From contig JBJHCE010000122.1 of assembly GCA_050485865.1 (NCBI GenBank), positions 1-9,158 of the forward strand: a stretch of DNA of 9,158 nucleotides, in the 5' to 3' direction. Position numbers and translations under genes: made by a program. This document shows positions 1 through 7,663 of the stretch, in pieces (within the stretch, counting starts at the first letter, position 1; each line of letters begins with the position of its first letter). The stretch is from SKNW01 sp050485865. GTDB taxonomy: Bacteria > Gemmatimonadota > Gemmatimonadetes > Longimicrobiales > Gaopeijiaceae. The notes beneath the pieces were generated by a model. The model was not told where the DNA came from, ran no database searches, and worked only from the letters and a program-made list of their open reading frames with translations.

Positions 1-573
1 GCCCTGGGGGACGTGGGAGAGGTGGGCTGCCTTCGCCGCCGTGAAGAGCATGGCGGAGGCGTTCGGACAGGCGGCCACGCACGCCCCGCATCCGATGCAG
101 GCGGCGGCGTCGAAGGCTCGGTCGGCCGCGGGCTTCGGAATCGCGATCGCGTTTGCGTCGGGTGCACTCCCGGTCCGGACCGAGATGTAGCCGCCGGCCT
201 GGATGATCCGGTCCATGGCGGCGCGCTCCACCACCAGGTCCTTCAGGACCGGGAAGGCCGTCGCCCGCCACGGCTCGATCCAGATCTCGTCGCCGTCCTT
301 GAAGGAGCGCATGTGGAGCTGGCAGGCCGTGGTCATCTTCCGGGGGCCGTGGGCGATCCCGTTGATGACCATCCCGCACGAGCCGCAGATCCCCTCCCGG
401 CAGTCGTGCTCGAAGGCGATCGGGTCGCCCCCGTCCCGTGTGATCTCCTCGTTCACGAGGTCCAGCATGTCCAGGAAGGACATGGAGTCGGAGACGTCGT
501 TCGCCTCGTAGGTGCGGAACCCGCCGGAGGTTGCGGGGCCGTCCTGCCGCCAGACGTGAAGGGTCAGTCGCAT
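1..573 (-). CDS. sdhB: Succinate dehydrogenase iron-sulfur subunit SdhB, 3' end cut off by the window
   Basis: Electron-transfer subunit of respiratory complex II. It passes electrons from the FAD of SdhA through [2Fe-2S], [4Fe-4S] and [3Fe-4S] clusters to the quinone site at the membrane. The first 191 codons are present, with no stop before position 1. A ferredoxin-type N-terminal domain carries C58, C63, C66 (CREGICGSC) and C84 as [2Fe-2S] ligands. The first cysteine group of the second domain, CIGCGACVAACP, lies at about 159-170. The second cysteine group expected in the family, about 55-60 residues, lies outside the window. The ATG at 573 is preceded by AGGAG (584-588) at 10 nt and comes 13 bp after the sdhA stop. 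It is the last visible gene of sdhCAB. The CGSCGMVINGIAHGP style matches non-proteobacterial type-B enzymes (family knowledge). Fumarate reductase is the main alternative; the neighbouring mdh favours SDH. Confidence 0.95.
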   Translation of the reverse strand, partial: MRLTLHVWRQDGPATSGGFRTYEANDVSDSMSFLDMLDLVNEEITRDGGDPIAFEHDCREGICGSCGMVINGIAHGPRKMTTACQLHMRSFKDGDEIWIEPWRATAFPVLKDLVVERAAMDRIIQAGGYISVRTGSAPDANAIAIPKPAADRAFDAAACIGCGACVAACPNASAMLFTAAKAAHLSHVPQG

Positions 574-586
574 GGGTTCTCCGCTC

Positions 587-2500
<1,914 letters not shown>

Positions 2501-2510
2501 GTCCGCCGCC

Positions 2511-3194
2511 TTACTCGAGGGTCAGGATGCCGAGGACGACCGCCACGGGGACGGTGACGTAGCCGACGAAGAGGCCGATGGAGATCGCCGACGCGAGGGG
2601 GCGCCGCATCCGGTCCAGCCGCGGGTTCTGGTTCCCCAGGGTCGCGAAGGCGCTCCAGATGCCATGGTACAGGTGGAAGGCCAGGGCCCCCACCGCGAGG
2701 AGGTAGAACCCCACGACGAGGGGGGACTGGAAGCCGACCACGACGTTGGCGTATACCGATCCGTACGCGAAGTCCGGGTGGGCGTGCCCCGTCGTGAAGT
2801 GGAGGAGGTGGTAGACCACGAAGAGGAGGAGGATCACCCCACCCCACCGCATCGTGCGGGAGGCGTAGGAGAAGACCTGGGAGTCTTCCTTCCGGTACCC
2901 GGTGCCCCGGGCGGCCCGGCTCCCGCTCCAGAGCTGGAAGGCGGCCACGGCGTGGACGCCGAGCGCTGCGAGCAGGGCGAGCCGGGCGATCCAGAGGGCC
3001 CCGTACTCCGGAAGGATCGGGTACCCGATCTCCCGGAGATACTGGGCATAGCCGTCCATGGCCGCGGCGCCCTGGAACATCTTCAGGTTGCCCAGCATGT
3101 GGGCCAGGACGAACCCGGCGAGGAGGATCCCCGAGAGCCCCATCAGGGCTTTCTTCCCCACCGAGGATCGATAAAGGGTCATGACCTTCCGCAT
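2511..3194 (-). CDS. sdhC: Succinate dehydrogenase cytochrome b subunit SdhC (type B, five helices)
   Basis: Membrane anchor of complex II. It binds heme b and passes electrons to quinone. The 227-aa product has five hydrophobic stretches, at about 18-36, 67-88, 117-134, 155-177 and 202-224, and opens with YRSSVGKKALMGLSG, typical of the SdhC/FrdC cytochrome b558 family. Histidines inside or at the ends of the first four helices (H32, H81, H129 or H132, H174 or H177) fit the four heme ligands of the B. subtilis and Wolinella proteins, so two hemes are expected. No separate SdhD gene is present, which agrees with a one-subunit anchor. I chose the ATG at 3194 because AAGGAG (3205-3210) lies 10 nt upstream; an ATG at 3182 is in frame but less well placed. 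mdh ends 85 bp upstream with a hairpin between. Confidence 0.93.
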   Translation of the reverse strand: MRKVMTLYRSSVGKKALMGLSGILLAGFVLAHMLGNLKMFQGAAAMDGYAQYLREIGYPILPEYGALWIARLALLAALGVHAVAAFQLWSGSRAARGTGYRKEDSQVFSYASRTMRWGGVILLLFVVYHLLHFTTGHAHPDFAYGSVYANVVVGFQSPLVVGFYLLAVGALAFHLYHGIWSAFATLGNQNPRLDRMRRPLASAISIGLFVGYVTVPVAVVLGILTLE

Positions 3195-3242
3195 GGAAGC
3201 CTCGCTCCTTGTGCGACGAGCCGGCGACGAGGGGATGGGAAA

Positions 3243-3275
3243 CGGGGCCGCGCCCCCGGAAGGAGCGCGGCCCCG
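3243..3275 (-). terminator. GC-rich hairpin between mdh and sdhC (terminator or attenuator)
   Basis: Perfect 11-bp inverted repeat, with arms CGGGGCCGCGC (3243-3253) and GCGCGGCCCCG (3265-3275) and an 11-nt loop. It starts 4 bp after the mdh stop. On the minus strand it is followed by GTTTCCC, only a short T run, so termination is probably partial. It may let mdh and sdhCAB be expressed at different levels from one promoter, or stabilise the mdh 3' end. Confidence 0.55.
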
Positions 3276-3279
3276 GAGA

Positions 3280-4203
3280 TCAGCCGAGGGCGGCGATGGT
3301 TTCGCGGACCGCGTCCGCGCTCTTCTTCAGCGCCTGGCGCTCGGCATCGGTGAGTTCGACCTCGAGAACCTGCTGGAGGCCGCCCTCGCCGAGCTTGCAC
3401 GGGACCCCGAGGAAGATGCCTTCTTCCCCGTACTCGCCCTCGAGATAGGCGGCGCAGGGGAGGATCCGTCGCTTGTCCTTCACGATGGCTTCGGCCATCT
3501 GGACCGCGGCGGAGGAGGGCGCATAGTAGGCGCTTCCGGTCTTCAGGTAGCCCACGATCTCGGCGCCACCGCTCCGGGTCCGGTCCACGAGGGCGTCGAT
3601 CCGGTCCTGGGGGAGGAGCTGCCCCAGGGGGATCCCGCTCACCGAGGTGTAACTCGCCAGGGGGACCATGGTATCGCCGTGGCCGCCCAGGACCAGGGCC
3701 TGGATGTCCTCCACCGAGCAGTCGAGCTCCATGGCGATGAAGGACCGGTAGCGCGCGGTGTCCAGGACCCCCGCCATCCCGATGACCCGCTCCTTCGGGA
3801 ACCCGGACGCCTTCATGGCCACGTAGCTCATGACGTCCAGCGGGTTCGACACCATGATGATGATCGAGTCGGGCGCGACCCGGGCGATCTCCTTCGAGAC
3901 GGCGGAGACGATTCCCGCGTTCGTCTTCAGGAGGTCGTCGCGGGACATTCCCGGCTTCCGGGCGATTCCAGCGGTCACGATGAAGATCCCGGACCCCTCT
4001 GCGGCGTCGTAGCTCGTGGAGCCGGTGACCCGCGTGTCGAAGCCCTCCACGGGGGCGCTTTCCCACTGGTCCAGGGCTTTCCCCTGGGGGATTCCGTCCG
4101 CCACGTCGATCATGACGACTTCGCGGGCGAGTTCCATTTCGGCGAGGCGCTGGGCCGCGGTGGCGCCCACGTTCCCGGCGCCCACGACGGTGATCTTCCG
4201 CAT
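3280..4203 (-). CDS. mdh: Malate dehydrogenase, LDH-like NAD-dependent type
   Basis: Oxidises malate to oxaloacetate with NAD in the cytoplasmic TCA cycle. The product is 307 aa, close to the usual 305-320. The N-terminal Rossmann motif GAGNVGATAA is at 8-17, and D33 at the end of the second strand indicates NAD rather than NADP. The substrate loop IARKPGMSRDD (80-90) has R82 and R88; arginine there marks malate specificity, whereas lactate dehydrogenases usually carry Gln. The other catalytic residues are N120 (VSNPLDV), D148 with R151 (LDTAR) and H175 (GGHGDTMV). I chose the ATG at 4203 because MRKITVVGAG is the family start and a promoter-like sequence lies just upstream. A TTG at 4233 would add 10 unlikely residues. 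There is no strong Shine-Dalgarno. It is probably cotranscribed, at least in part, with sdhCAB downstream. Confidence 0.94.
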   Translation of the reverse strand: MRKITVVGAGNVGATAAQRLAEMELAREVVMIDVADGIPQGKALDQWESAPVEGFDTRVTGSTSYDAAEGSGIFIVTAGIARKPGMSRDDLLKTNAGIVSAVSKEIARVAPDSIIIMVSNPLDVMSYVAMKASGFPKERVIGMAGVLDTARYRSFIAMELDCSVEDIQALVLGGHGDTMVPLASYTSVSGIPLGQLLPQDRIDALVDRTRSGGAEIVGYLKTGSAYYAPSSAAVQMAEAIVKDKRRILPCAAYLEGEYGEEGIFLGVPCKLGEGGLQQVLEVELTDAERQALKKSADAVRETIAALG

Positions 4204-4244
4204 GCTGTGCTCGTTCTGGAGGTAGGGGGGCAAAAGGCGCCCGG

Positions 4245-4274
4245 AACCTACCCGAAACGGCAGAGGGAAGTCAA
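4245..4274 (-). promoter_or_regulatory. Candidate sigma70-type promoter of mdh-sdhCAB
   Basis: On the minus strand, TTGACT (4269-4274, five of six consensus bases) is followed after 18 bp by TAGGTT (4245-4250, three of six). The expected transcript start, near 4238, is about 35 nt before the mdh ATG and would exclude the TTG at 4233 as a start. The -10 is weak, so this is only a candidate. The -35 directly abuts the hairpin that ends the preceding gene. Confidence 0.4.
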
Positions 4275-4292
4275 CGGGAGTGCGGGCTCCCG
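4275..4292 (-). terminator. Weak hairpin after the Spy-like gene
   Basis: Minus-strand CGGGAG-CCCGCA-CTCCCG, a 6-bp stem that two G-U pairs could extend, lies 10 bp past the stop of the Spy-like gene. It is followed by TTGACTTCCC, not a real T tract. It may end the sigma-factor operon before the mdh promoter. Confidence 0.35.
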
Positions 4293-4302
4293 CCAGGGCC
4301 CT

Positions 4303-4881
4303 TCAGGACGGGTCGGACCCCCCGGGGCGAGGGCCCCAGGGCGGCCCACCGGACCCGGGGCCACCACGTCGCTGCTGCACGTCGGTTTCGAGGCGCCGGA
4401 TCTGCTGGAAGAGCTCGTCACGCATCCGGTGGAGTCCCAGGAGCTGGGCCGGAGTAAGGAACTCGAGGAGCCGCTCCTCTTCCTGACGCTGGATCTCGAG
4501 CTCGCGGGCCCGGAGGGCGCGGTGACGGTCGAGGAGCCGGCGGGCCGCCGCCTCGTCGGCCGTCCCGGCCTGCGACAGGCGCTCCATGGCAACCCGGAGC
4601 TGCCCCCGTTCCCGCATGAGCTCGGAGCGGGGCCCCCAGAACTCGACGGTGACCTGGCGGAGGGAGGTCATCTGCTCGGCCGAAAGTCCGAGCTCCCGGG
4701 CCAGGCGTCGCTCGAAGTCCCGCTGCACCCGGTTCATGAGCTGCTGCCTGCCTTCCTGGCCCTGGGCGGCGGGCGGGCCCTGGGTCGGGCGCACCGCACC
4801 CTGCGCCGCGACCTGGGTGGGGAGGAGGAGGACGGCGAGGGCGAGTGCCCCGGCCAGGTTCCGCGAGCGGGCCGGAATCAT
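4303..4881 (-). CDS. Exported Spy/CpxP-like protein of a sigma/anti-sigma operon
   Basis: The product is 192 aa. A signal peptide is visible: basic start (MIPARSRN), hydrophobic core at about 9-21, and a likely cleavage after AAQ near 27, so the protein should be extracytoplasmic. The mature part is almost all charged helix, rich in Arg, Glu, Gln and Leu. It has two LTxxQ-like segments, LGLSAEQ (64-70) and FLTPAQ (141-146), the hallmark spacing of the Spy/CpxP/CnrX fold. The C-terminal tail (about 173-192) is Gly/Pro rich and probably disordered. Its ATG overlaps the anti-sigma stop as ATGA, with GGAG (4890-4893) 8 nt upstream. Known relatives are periplasmic chaperones (Spy), inhibitors of stress sensors (CpxP), or metal sensors paired with an anti-sigma factor (CnrX). 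From the context I infer a sensing or damage-protection role. No clear metal site is seen, although H120, H151 and several Met are present. Confidence 0.8.
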   Translation of the reverse strand: MIPARSRNLAGALALAVLLLPTQVAAQGAVRPTQGPPAAQGQEGRQQLMNRVQRDFERRLARELGLSAEQMTSLRQVTVEFWGPRSELMRERGQLRVAMERLSQAGTADEAAARRLLDRHRALRARELEIQRQEEERLLEFLTPAQLLGLHRMRDELFQQIRRLETDVQQRRGGPGSGGPPWGPRPGGSDPS

Positions 4882-5408
4882 GGCTCGAGCTCCATGGCGA
4901 GGAGGGCCAGGGCCTCGTCCGAGACCCCGTCGAAGAGGGGGGCGCCGGCCACGAACCAGTCCTCGCCGAGCCAGCTGTCGGTCGCCGCTCCGAGGAGTGC
5001 CACGATTCCCGGATCCTGCTCCCCCTGCATCCCCTGGGATACCAGCCCTGCGCCGAGGGCGAGGACCACGACCGCGGCCGCAGCCGCCGGGCTCGTCCAC
5101 CAGCGAGCCGGCTGGTTCTTGCGCCGAGCGGCGGTGGAGATCGGGATCACGCCGGACTCGGCCGGGGCCTCGCGAAGGGCCCGGGCCACGATGCGGAGCC
5201 CGAGCCCCGGGGGCGGGACCGGCCGCGCGGCCTGGAGCCGGAGGAGGAACGCGTATTCGCCGGCGCACTCCGGGCACGCGGCCAGGTGCCGGGACACGGC
5301 GTCATGCGCGGCGGCATCCACCTGCGGATACGAACCAGCCCGGAGCGGGAGGACCTCCCTCACGCTCTCGCAGGCCTCCGATCCCGGCCCCCGCGTTTCA
5401 ATGCTCAT
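4878..5408 (-). CDS. Zinc-type transmembrane anti-sigma factor
   Basis: The product is 176 aa and very likely holds the adjacent ECF sigma factor inactive at the membrane. The cytoplasmic N-terminal domain carries the HxxxCxxC zinc anti-sigma (ZAS) motif as H41, C45, C48 (SRHLAACPECAGEY), the core of the RsrA/ChrR-type fold. One transmembrane helix follows (about 107-125, AAAAAVVVLALGAGLV), after a basic segment RRKNQPAR, giving the inside-to-outside topology. About 50 residues remain outside, with no recognised domain. I chose the ATG at 5408 because GGGAG (5416-5420) lies 7 nt upstream and family members begin shortly before the ZAS helix; an ATG at 5438 would overlap the sigma gene more. 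It overlaps the sigma gene by 11 bp and the Spy-like gene by 4 bp. Control by regulated proteolysis or a zinc/redox switch is possible but not shown. Confidence 0.88.
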   Translation of the reverse strand: MSIETRGPGSEACESVREVLPLRAGSYPQVDAAAHDAVSRHLAACPECAGEYAFLLRLQAARPVPPPGLGLRIVARALREAPAESGVIPISTAARRKNQPARWWTSPAAAAAVVVLALGAGLVSQGMQGEQDPGIVALLGAATDSWLGEDWFVAGAPLFDGVSDEALALLAMELEP

Positions 5409-5952
5409 CTGCCCACTCCCTGAGTTTCCGGATCCCATGGAAGTAATTCACCCTTGCGGCGCCTTCCGTAGACCCTGTGGCCTCGGCCACTTCGCGGAAG
5501 CTCAGCCCGTCGTACAGGCGGAGCCACACGCTGAGTCTCTGTTTTTCCGGGAGCCGATCCATCAGCACCCGGACCCGGTCCACCTCGTCGTGGACCACTG
5601 CGTCCTCGTCGGGAAGAGGGGCGTCGTCGGCTACCTGCAGCCCCCGCGCAATGTCCTCTTCCCCCCGGCGGACGTCCCGCCGGTGCCCTCCGAGGAGCTC
5701 GTTTCGGGCAATGGCCAGAAGCCATGTCCGGAACGAGGCGTCTCCCCGGAACCGCGAGAGCGCCCGGAGCGCCTTCAGGAAGGTCTCCTGCGCCAGGTCC
5801 GCGGCCCGGTCCTCGTCCCCCGTTCGCGCCAGGAGGTACCGGTAGAGTACCCCCTGGTGTCGCCGAACGAGCTCGGCGACCGCGTCCGGATCTCCCTTCG
5901 CTCCGCGTGCGGCCAGCACCTGGTCGTCCGCTTCGTCGGGCGCAGGGATCAC
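5398..5952 (-). CDS. ECF (group 4) RNA polymerase sigma factor
   Basis: The product is 184 aa, the usual ECF size. Region 2 spans about 24-92, with DRAADLAQETFLKAL (48-62) as 2.2 and FRTWLLAIARNEL (74-86) as 2.4, which recognises the -10. Region 4 spans about 128-180, with LPEKQRLSVWLRLYDGLSF and a helix-turn-helix EVAEATGSTEGAARVNYFHG (154-173), which recognises the -35. Between them is an acidic linker (ADDAPLPDEDAVVHDE). The start is GTG at 5952; an in-frame stop lies 33 bp upstream, and there is no earlier ATG and no Shine-Dalgarno. The downstream anti-sigma overlaps by 11 bp, the standard design for a self-contained sigma/anti-sigma pair. Its target promoters are unknown. I could not identify an autoregulatory promoter in the 5953-5984 leader. 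Confidence 0.93.
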   Translation of the reverse strand: MIPAPDEADDQVLAARGAKGDPDAVAELVRRHQGVLYRYLLARTGDEDRAADLAQETFLKALRALSRFRGDASFRTWLLAIARNELLGGHRRDVRRGEEDIARGLQVADDAPLPDEDAVVHDEVDRVRVLMDRLPEKQRLSVWLRLYDGLSFREVAEATGSTEGAARVNYFHGIRKLREWADEH

Positions 5953-5984
5953 GATGTGAGGATGTGAAAGGAATCGGGATCGTT

Positions 5985-6036
5985 AAACGCCCTTCCGCCC
6001 GGGCCCGCGCGGATCCAGTCGGAAGGGTGGGCGTTT
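5985..6036 (-). terminator. Terminator-like inverted repeat after the HU-family gene
   Basis: The arms AAACGCCC (5985-5992) and GGGCGTTT (6029-6036) pair perfectly. Inside them TTCCG (5993-5997) pairs with CGGAA (6020-6024), leaving a 4-nt bulge (6025-6028) and a GC-rich loop. The flanking A and T runs suit termination in either direction, although only three T occur. It begins at the stop codon of the HU-family gene and separates it from the sigma-factor operon. Confidence 0.55.
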
Positions 6037-6338
6037 CAGGTTCCGCGCGCCCGGGCGTTCTTCTCCACGCGGGTGCGAAGATGCTTCGAGGGCTTGAACA
6101 CCGGCACGTGCCGCGGGGGAACCTCCACCGAGTCGCCGGTCCGCGGGTTCCGCGCCATCCGCGACTTCCGTGCCCGCACCTTGAAGGTGCCGAAGCCGCG
6201 GATCTCGATGTTCTCGCCCTTGGCGAGCGCCTGCTTCACCGCGTTCAGGAAGCCGTCCACGACGAGGGCACAGTCCTTCTTCGTGACGCCGGGGCCGATC
6301 GCCTCCGACACCTGCTCCACAAGGTCAGCCTTGGTCAT
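6036..6338 (-). CDS. HU/IHF-family nucleoid DNA-binding protein
   Basis: Small DNA-bending protein that acts as a dimer on the chromosome. It is 100 aa, slightly longer than the usual 90-95. The family pattern is complete: a helical N-terminal half (MTKADLVEQVSEAIG), RGFGTFKVRARK at 47-58, the DNA-minor-groove arm with ARNPRTG at 62-68 (P65 is the intercalating proline), and FKPSKHLR at 82-89. The extra C-terminal residues (VEKNARARGT) are basic. Whether it is HU-like (homodimer, non-specific) or an IHF subunit cannot be decided from sequence alone. Its ATG overlaps the carA stop (ATGA, 6335-6338), and a strong GGAGG (6346-6350) lies 7 nt upstream inside carA, so the two are cotranscribed and probably translationally coupled. 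That pairing is not the usual one for either gene. Confidence 0.93.
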   Translation of the reverse strand: MTKADLVEQVSEAIGPGVTKKDCALVVDGFLNAVKQALAKGENIEIRGFGTFKVRARKSRMARNPRTGDSVEVPPRHVPVFKPSKHLRTRVEKNARARGT

Positions 6339-7474
6339 CCTTCATCCTCCCGTCGTCGGGCCTCCAAGAGGCCGATGAATTGGTCGAAGAGATACCGCGA
6401 GTCATGCGGGCCCGGCGCGGACTCCGGGTGATACTGCACCGAAAACACCGGGAGGTCCCGGTGGCGAAGCCCCTCCACCGTCCCGTCGTAGAGGTTACGG
6501 TGGGTCACGCGCAGTTCGGGGGCGCCGGGGATCGTCCCGTCCTCCTCCGCCACCACGGCGAACCCGTGGTTCTGGGAAGTGATCTCCACCGTCTCCCGGT
6601 CGAGCGCCTTCACCGGGTGGTTCCCTCCGTGGTGACCGAAGGGGAGCTTGTAGGTGGAGCCTCCGAAGGCCCGGGCGATGAGCTGGTGCCCGAGGCAGAT
6701 CCCGAAGACCGGGATTCCGGCCCGGGCGAGCCCGAGGATCGCGTCTTCCGCAGCCTGCACCGCCGCCGGATCTCCAGGGCCGTTCGAAATGAAGAGCCCG
6801 TCCGGCTCGAGGGCCAGAAGTTCCTCGAGGGGGGTCGTGGCCGGAAGCACGGTCACCCGGCATCCCCGCTCGGCGAGGAGCTTCGGGGAATGCGCCTTCA
6901 CACCGAAGTCGAAGGCGGCAACGTGAAACCGTTCCGCCCCTTCAGCTTCGACGACGTAGCGCCGCTCCGTCGAGACTCCGCACGCCAGGTCCAGTCCCTC
7001 CATGAGCGGGTGCGCGTGGATGCGGGCCAGGAGCTCGCCCTCAGGGGTCTCCGCCGGGGCGATGGCCCCGCGCATCGCACCCTTCGTGCGGATGTGGCGG
7101 GTGAGGGCCCGCGTGTCCACGTCCGTGATCGCCGCGACCCCGTGCCGGGCCAGGTACCGGGGAAGCTCCTCGCGGCTTCTCCACGAGGATGCGGTGCGGG
7201 AAACCTCCCGGACGACGAACCCGGAGGCGGCGGGTGCCGTGGATTCCTCGTCCTCGGGGTTCACCCCGTAGTTCCCGATCATCGGGTAGGTCATCGTCAC
7301 GAGCTGCCCGGTGTACGACGGATCCGTGAGGATCTCCTGGTAGCCGGTCATGGAGGTATTGAAGACCACCTCCCCGAGGACGGGACCGGAGGCCCCGAAA
7401 CCGATGCCGTCGAAGCGGCGTCCGTCTTCGAGAAGGAGGTAGGCGGGGTGCGGGCCCGGGGGGTCGGTGGGCAA
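6335..7474 (-). CDS. carA: Carbamoyl-phosphate synthase small (glutaminase) subunit
   Basis: Hydrolyses glutamine and channels ammonia to the large subunit CarB, giving carbamoyl phosphate for pyrimidine and arginine synthesis. It is 379 aa from the chosen start, normal for CarA. The N-terminal domain includes GEVVFNTSMTGYQEILTDPS (34-53). The class I glutamine amidotransferase domain follows: SNGPGDP (230-236), the nucleophile C260 in FGICLGHQ, GHHGGNHPV (280-288), and H349 and E351 in QYHPES. The triad is intact. The reading frame is open far upstream, but without any ATG before homology begins. The TTG at 7474, with GGAG (7481-7484) 6 nt before it and a promoter at 7540-7567, is the best start. 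carB is not next to it; an HU-family gene overlaps its end instead. Confidence 0.95.
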   Translation of the reverse strand: MPTDPPGPHPAYLLLEDGRRFDGIGFGASGPVLGEVVFNTSMTGYQEILTDPSYTGQLVTMTYPMIGNYGVNPEDEESTAPAASGFVVREVSRTASSWRSREELPRYLARHGVAAITDVDTRALTRHIRTKGAMRGAIAPAETPEGELLARIHAHPLMEGLDLACGVSTERRYVVEAEGAERFHVAAFDFGVKAHSPKLLAERGCRVTVLPATTPLEELLALEPDGLFISNGPGDPAAVQAAEDAILGLARAGIPVFGICLGHQLIARAFGGSTYKLPFGHHGGNHPVKALDRETVEITSQNHGFAVVAEEDGTIPGAPELRVTHRNLYDGTVEGLRHRDLPVFSVQYHPESAPGPHDSRYLFDQFIGLLEARRREDEG

Positions 7475-7480
7475 GGACGG

Positions 7481-7484
7481 CTCC
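7481..7484 (-). promoter_or_regulatory. Ribosome binding site that decides the carA TTG start
   Basis: Minus-strand CGGAG ends 6 nt before the TTG at 7474. No ATG or GTG in this frame lies between the promoter and the conserved AYLLLEDGRRF segment, so this site supports the unusual TTG. Confidence 0.55.
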
Positions 7485-7509
7485 GGTGGTGGTGTGTCGC
7501 GGGCGCGGT

Positions 7510-7527
7510 GCGTCCTGCTGTGGACGC
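7510..7527 (-). promoter_or_regulatory. Hairpin in the predicted carA leader
   Basis: Minus-strand GCGTCC-ACAGCA-GGACGC, a perfect 6-bp stem with a 6-nt loop. It lies between the predicted transcript start (about 7533) and the ribosome site. It has no T tract and no leader peptide is visible, so a regulatory role is only possible. Confidence 0.3.
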
Positions 7528-7539
7528 GGGACCGTCCGG

Positions 7540-7567
7540 AATGTAGACCCGGACCCGCTACCGTCAA
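7540..7567 (-). promoter_or_regulatory. Predicted sigma70-type promoter of carA
   Basis: On the minus strand, TTGACG (7562-7567, five of six consensus) is followed after 16 bp by TACATT (7540-7545, four of six). The expected transcript start near 7533 gives a leader of about 60 nt before the TTG. This is the best promoter match in the window, in the divergent region where one is expected. Confidence 0.6.
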
Positions 7568-7603
7568 GCACGGTAGGGGCTTCGGCTTCCGCATGCGGGT
7601 CCG
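7550..7603 (+). other. Potential three-way-junction fold / dyad cluster in the divergent region
   Basis: Read on the plus strand, CGGACCCGC (7550-7558) pairs perfectly with GCGGGTCCG (7595-7603). Inside this 9-bp stem sit two hairpins: TACCGT (7559-7564) with ACGGTA (7570-7575), and GGGGC (7576-7580) with GCTTC (7585-7589, two G-U pairs) closed by a cUUCGg tetraloop. It could be a leader of the RNase H-like gene, a small RNA, or protein-binding DNA over the carA -35 box. Chance pairing in GC-rich DNA is not excluded. Confidence 0.35.
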
Positions 7604-7663
7604 AATCCCTATCCTTCGGGGCTCTTTCGGCCCGCTCCTCCAGCCCTTCGCCCACCCCCTTCC

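Noticed and set aside
4204..4233. TTG start giving mdh 10 extra residues
   Set aside because: The family begins at MRKITVVGAG, there is no ribosome site for the TTG, and the candidate promoter would start transcription only about 5 nt before it.
3181..5967. A 928-codon open frame on the plus strand
   Set aside because: It runs antisense across mdh, the Spy-like gene, the anti-sigma gene and the sigma gene, which all have recognisable domains. It shows only GC-biased low-complexity protein with no motif.
7521..7549. Plus-strand promoter TGGACG - 17 bp - TAGACC for the RNase H-like gene
   Set aside because: Only four and three of six consensus bases match, and it coincides with the better minus-strand carA -10. 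A second option with TATCCT at 7610-7615 has no -35.
7595..7611. tRNA T-arm look-alike (GGGTCCGAATCCC)
   Set aside because: Only three stem pairs form around the loop, the loop has TCC instead of TTC, and no acceptor, D or anticodon arm fits around it on either strand.
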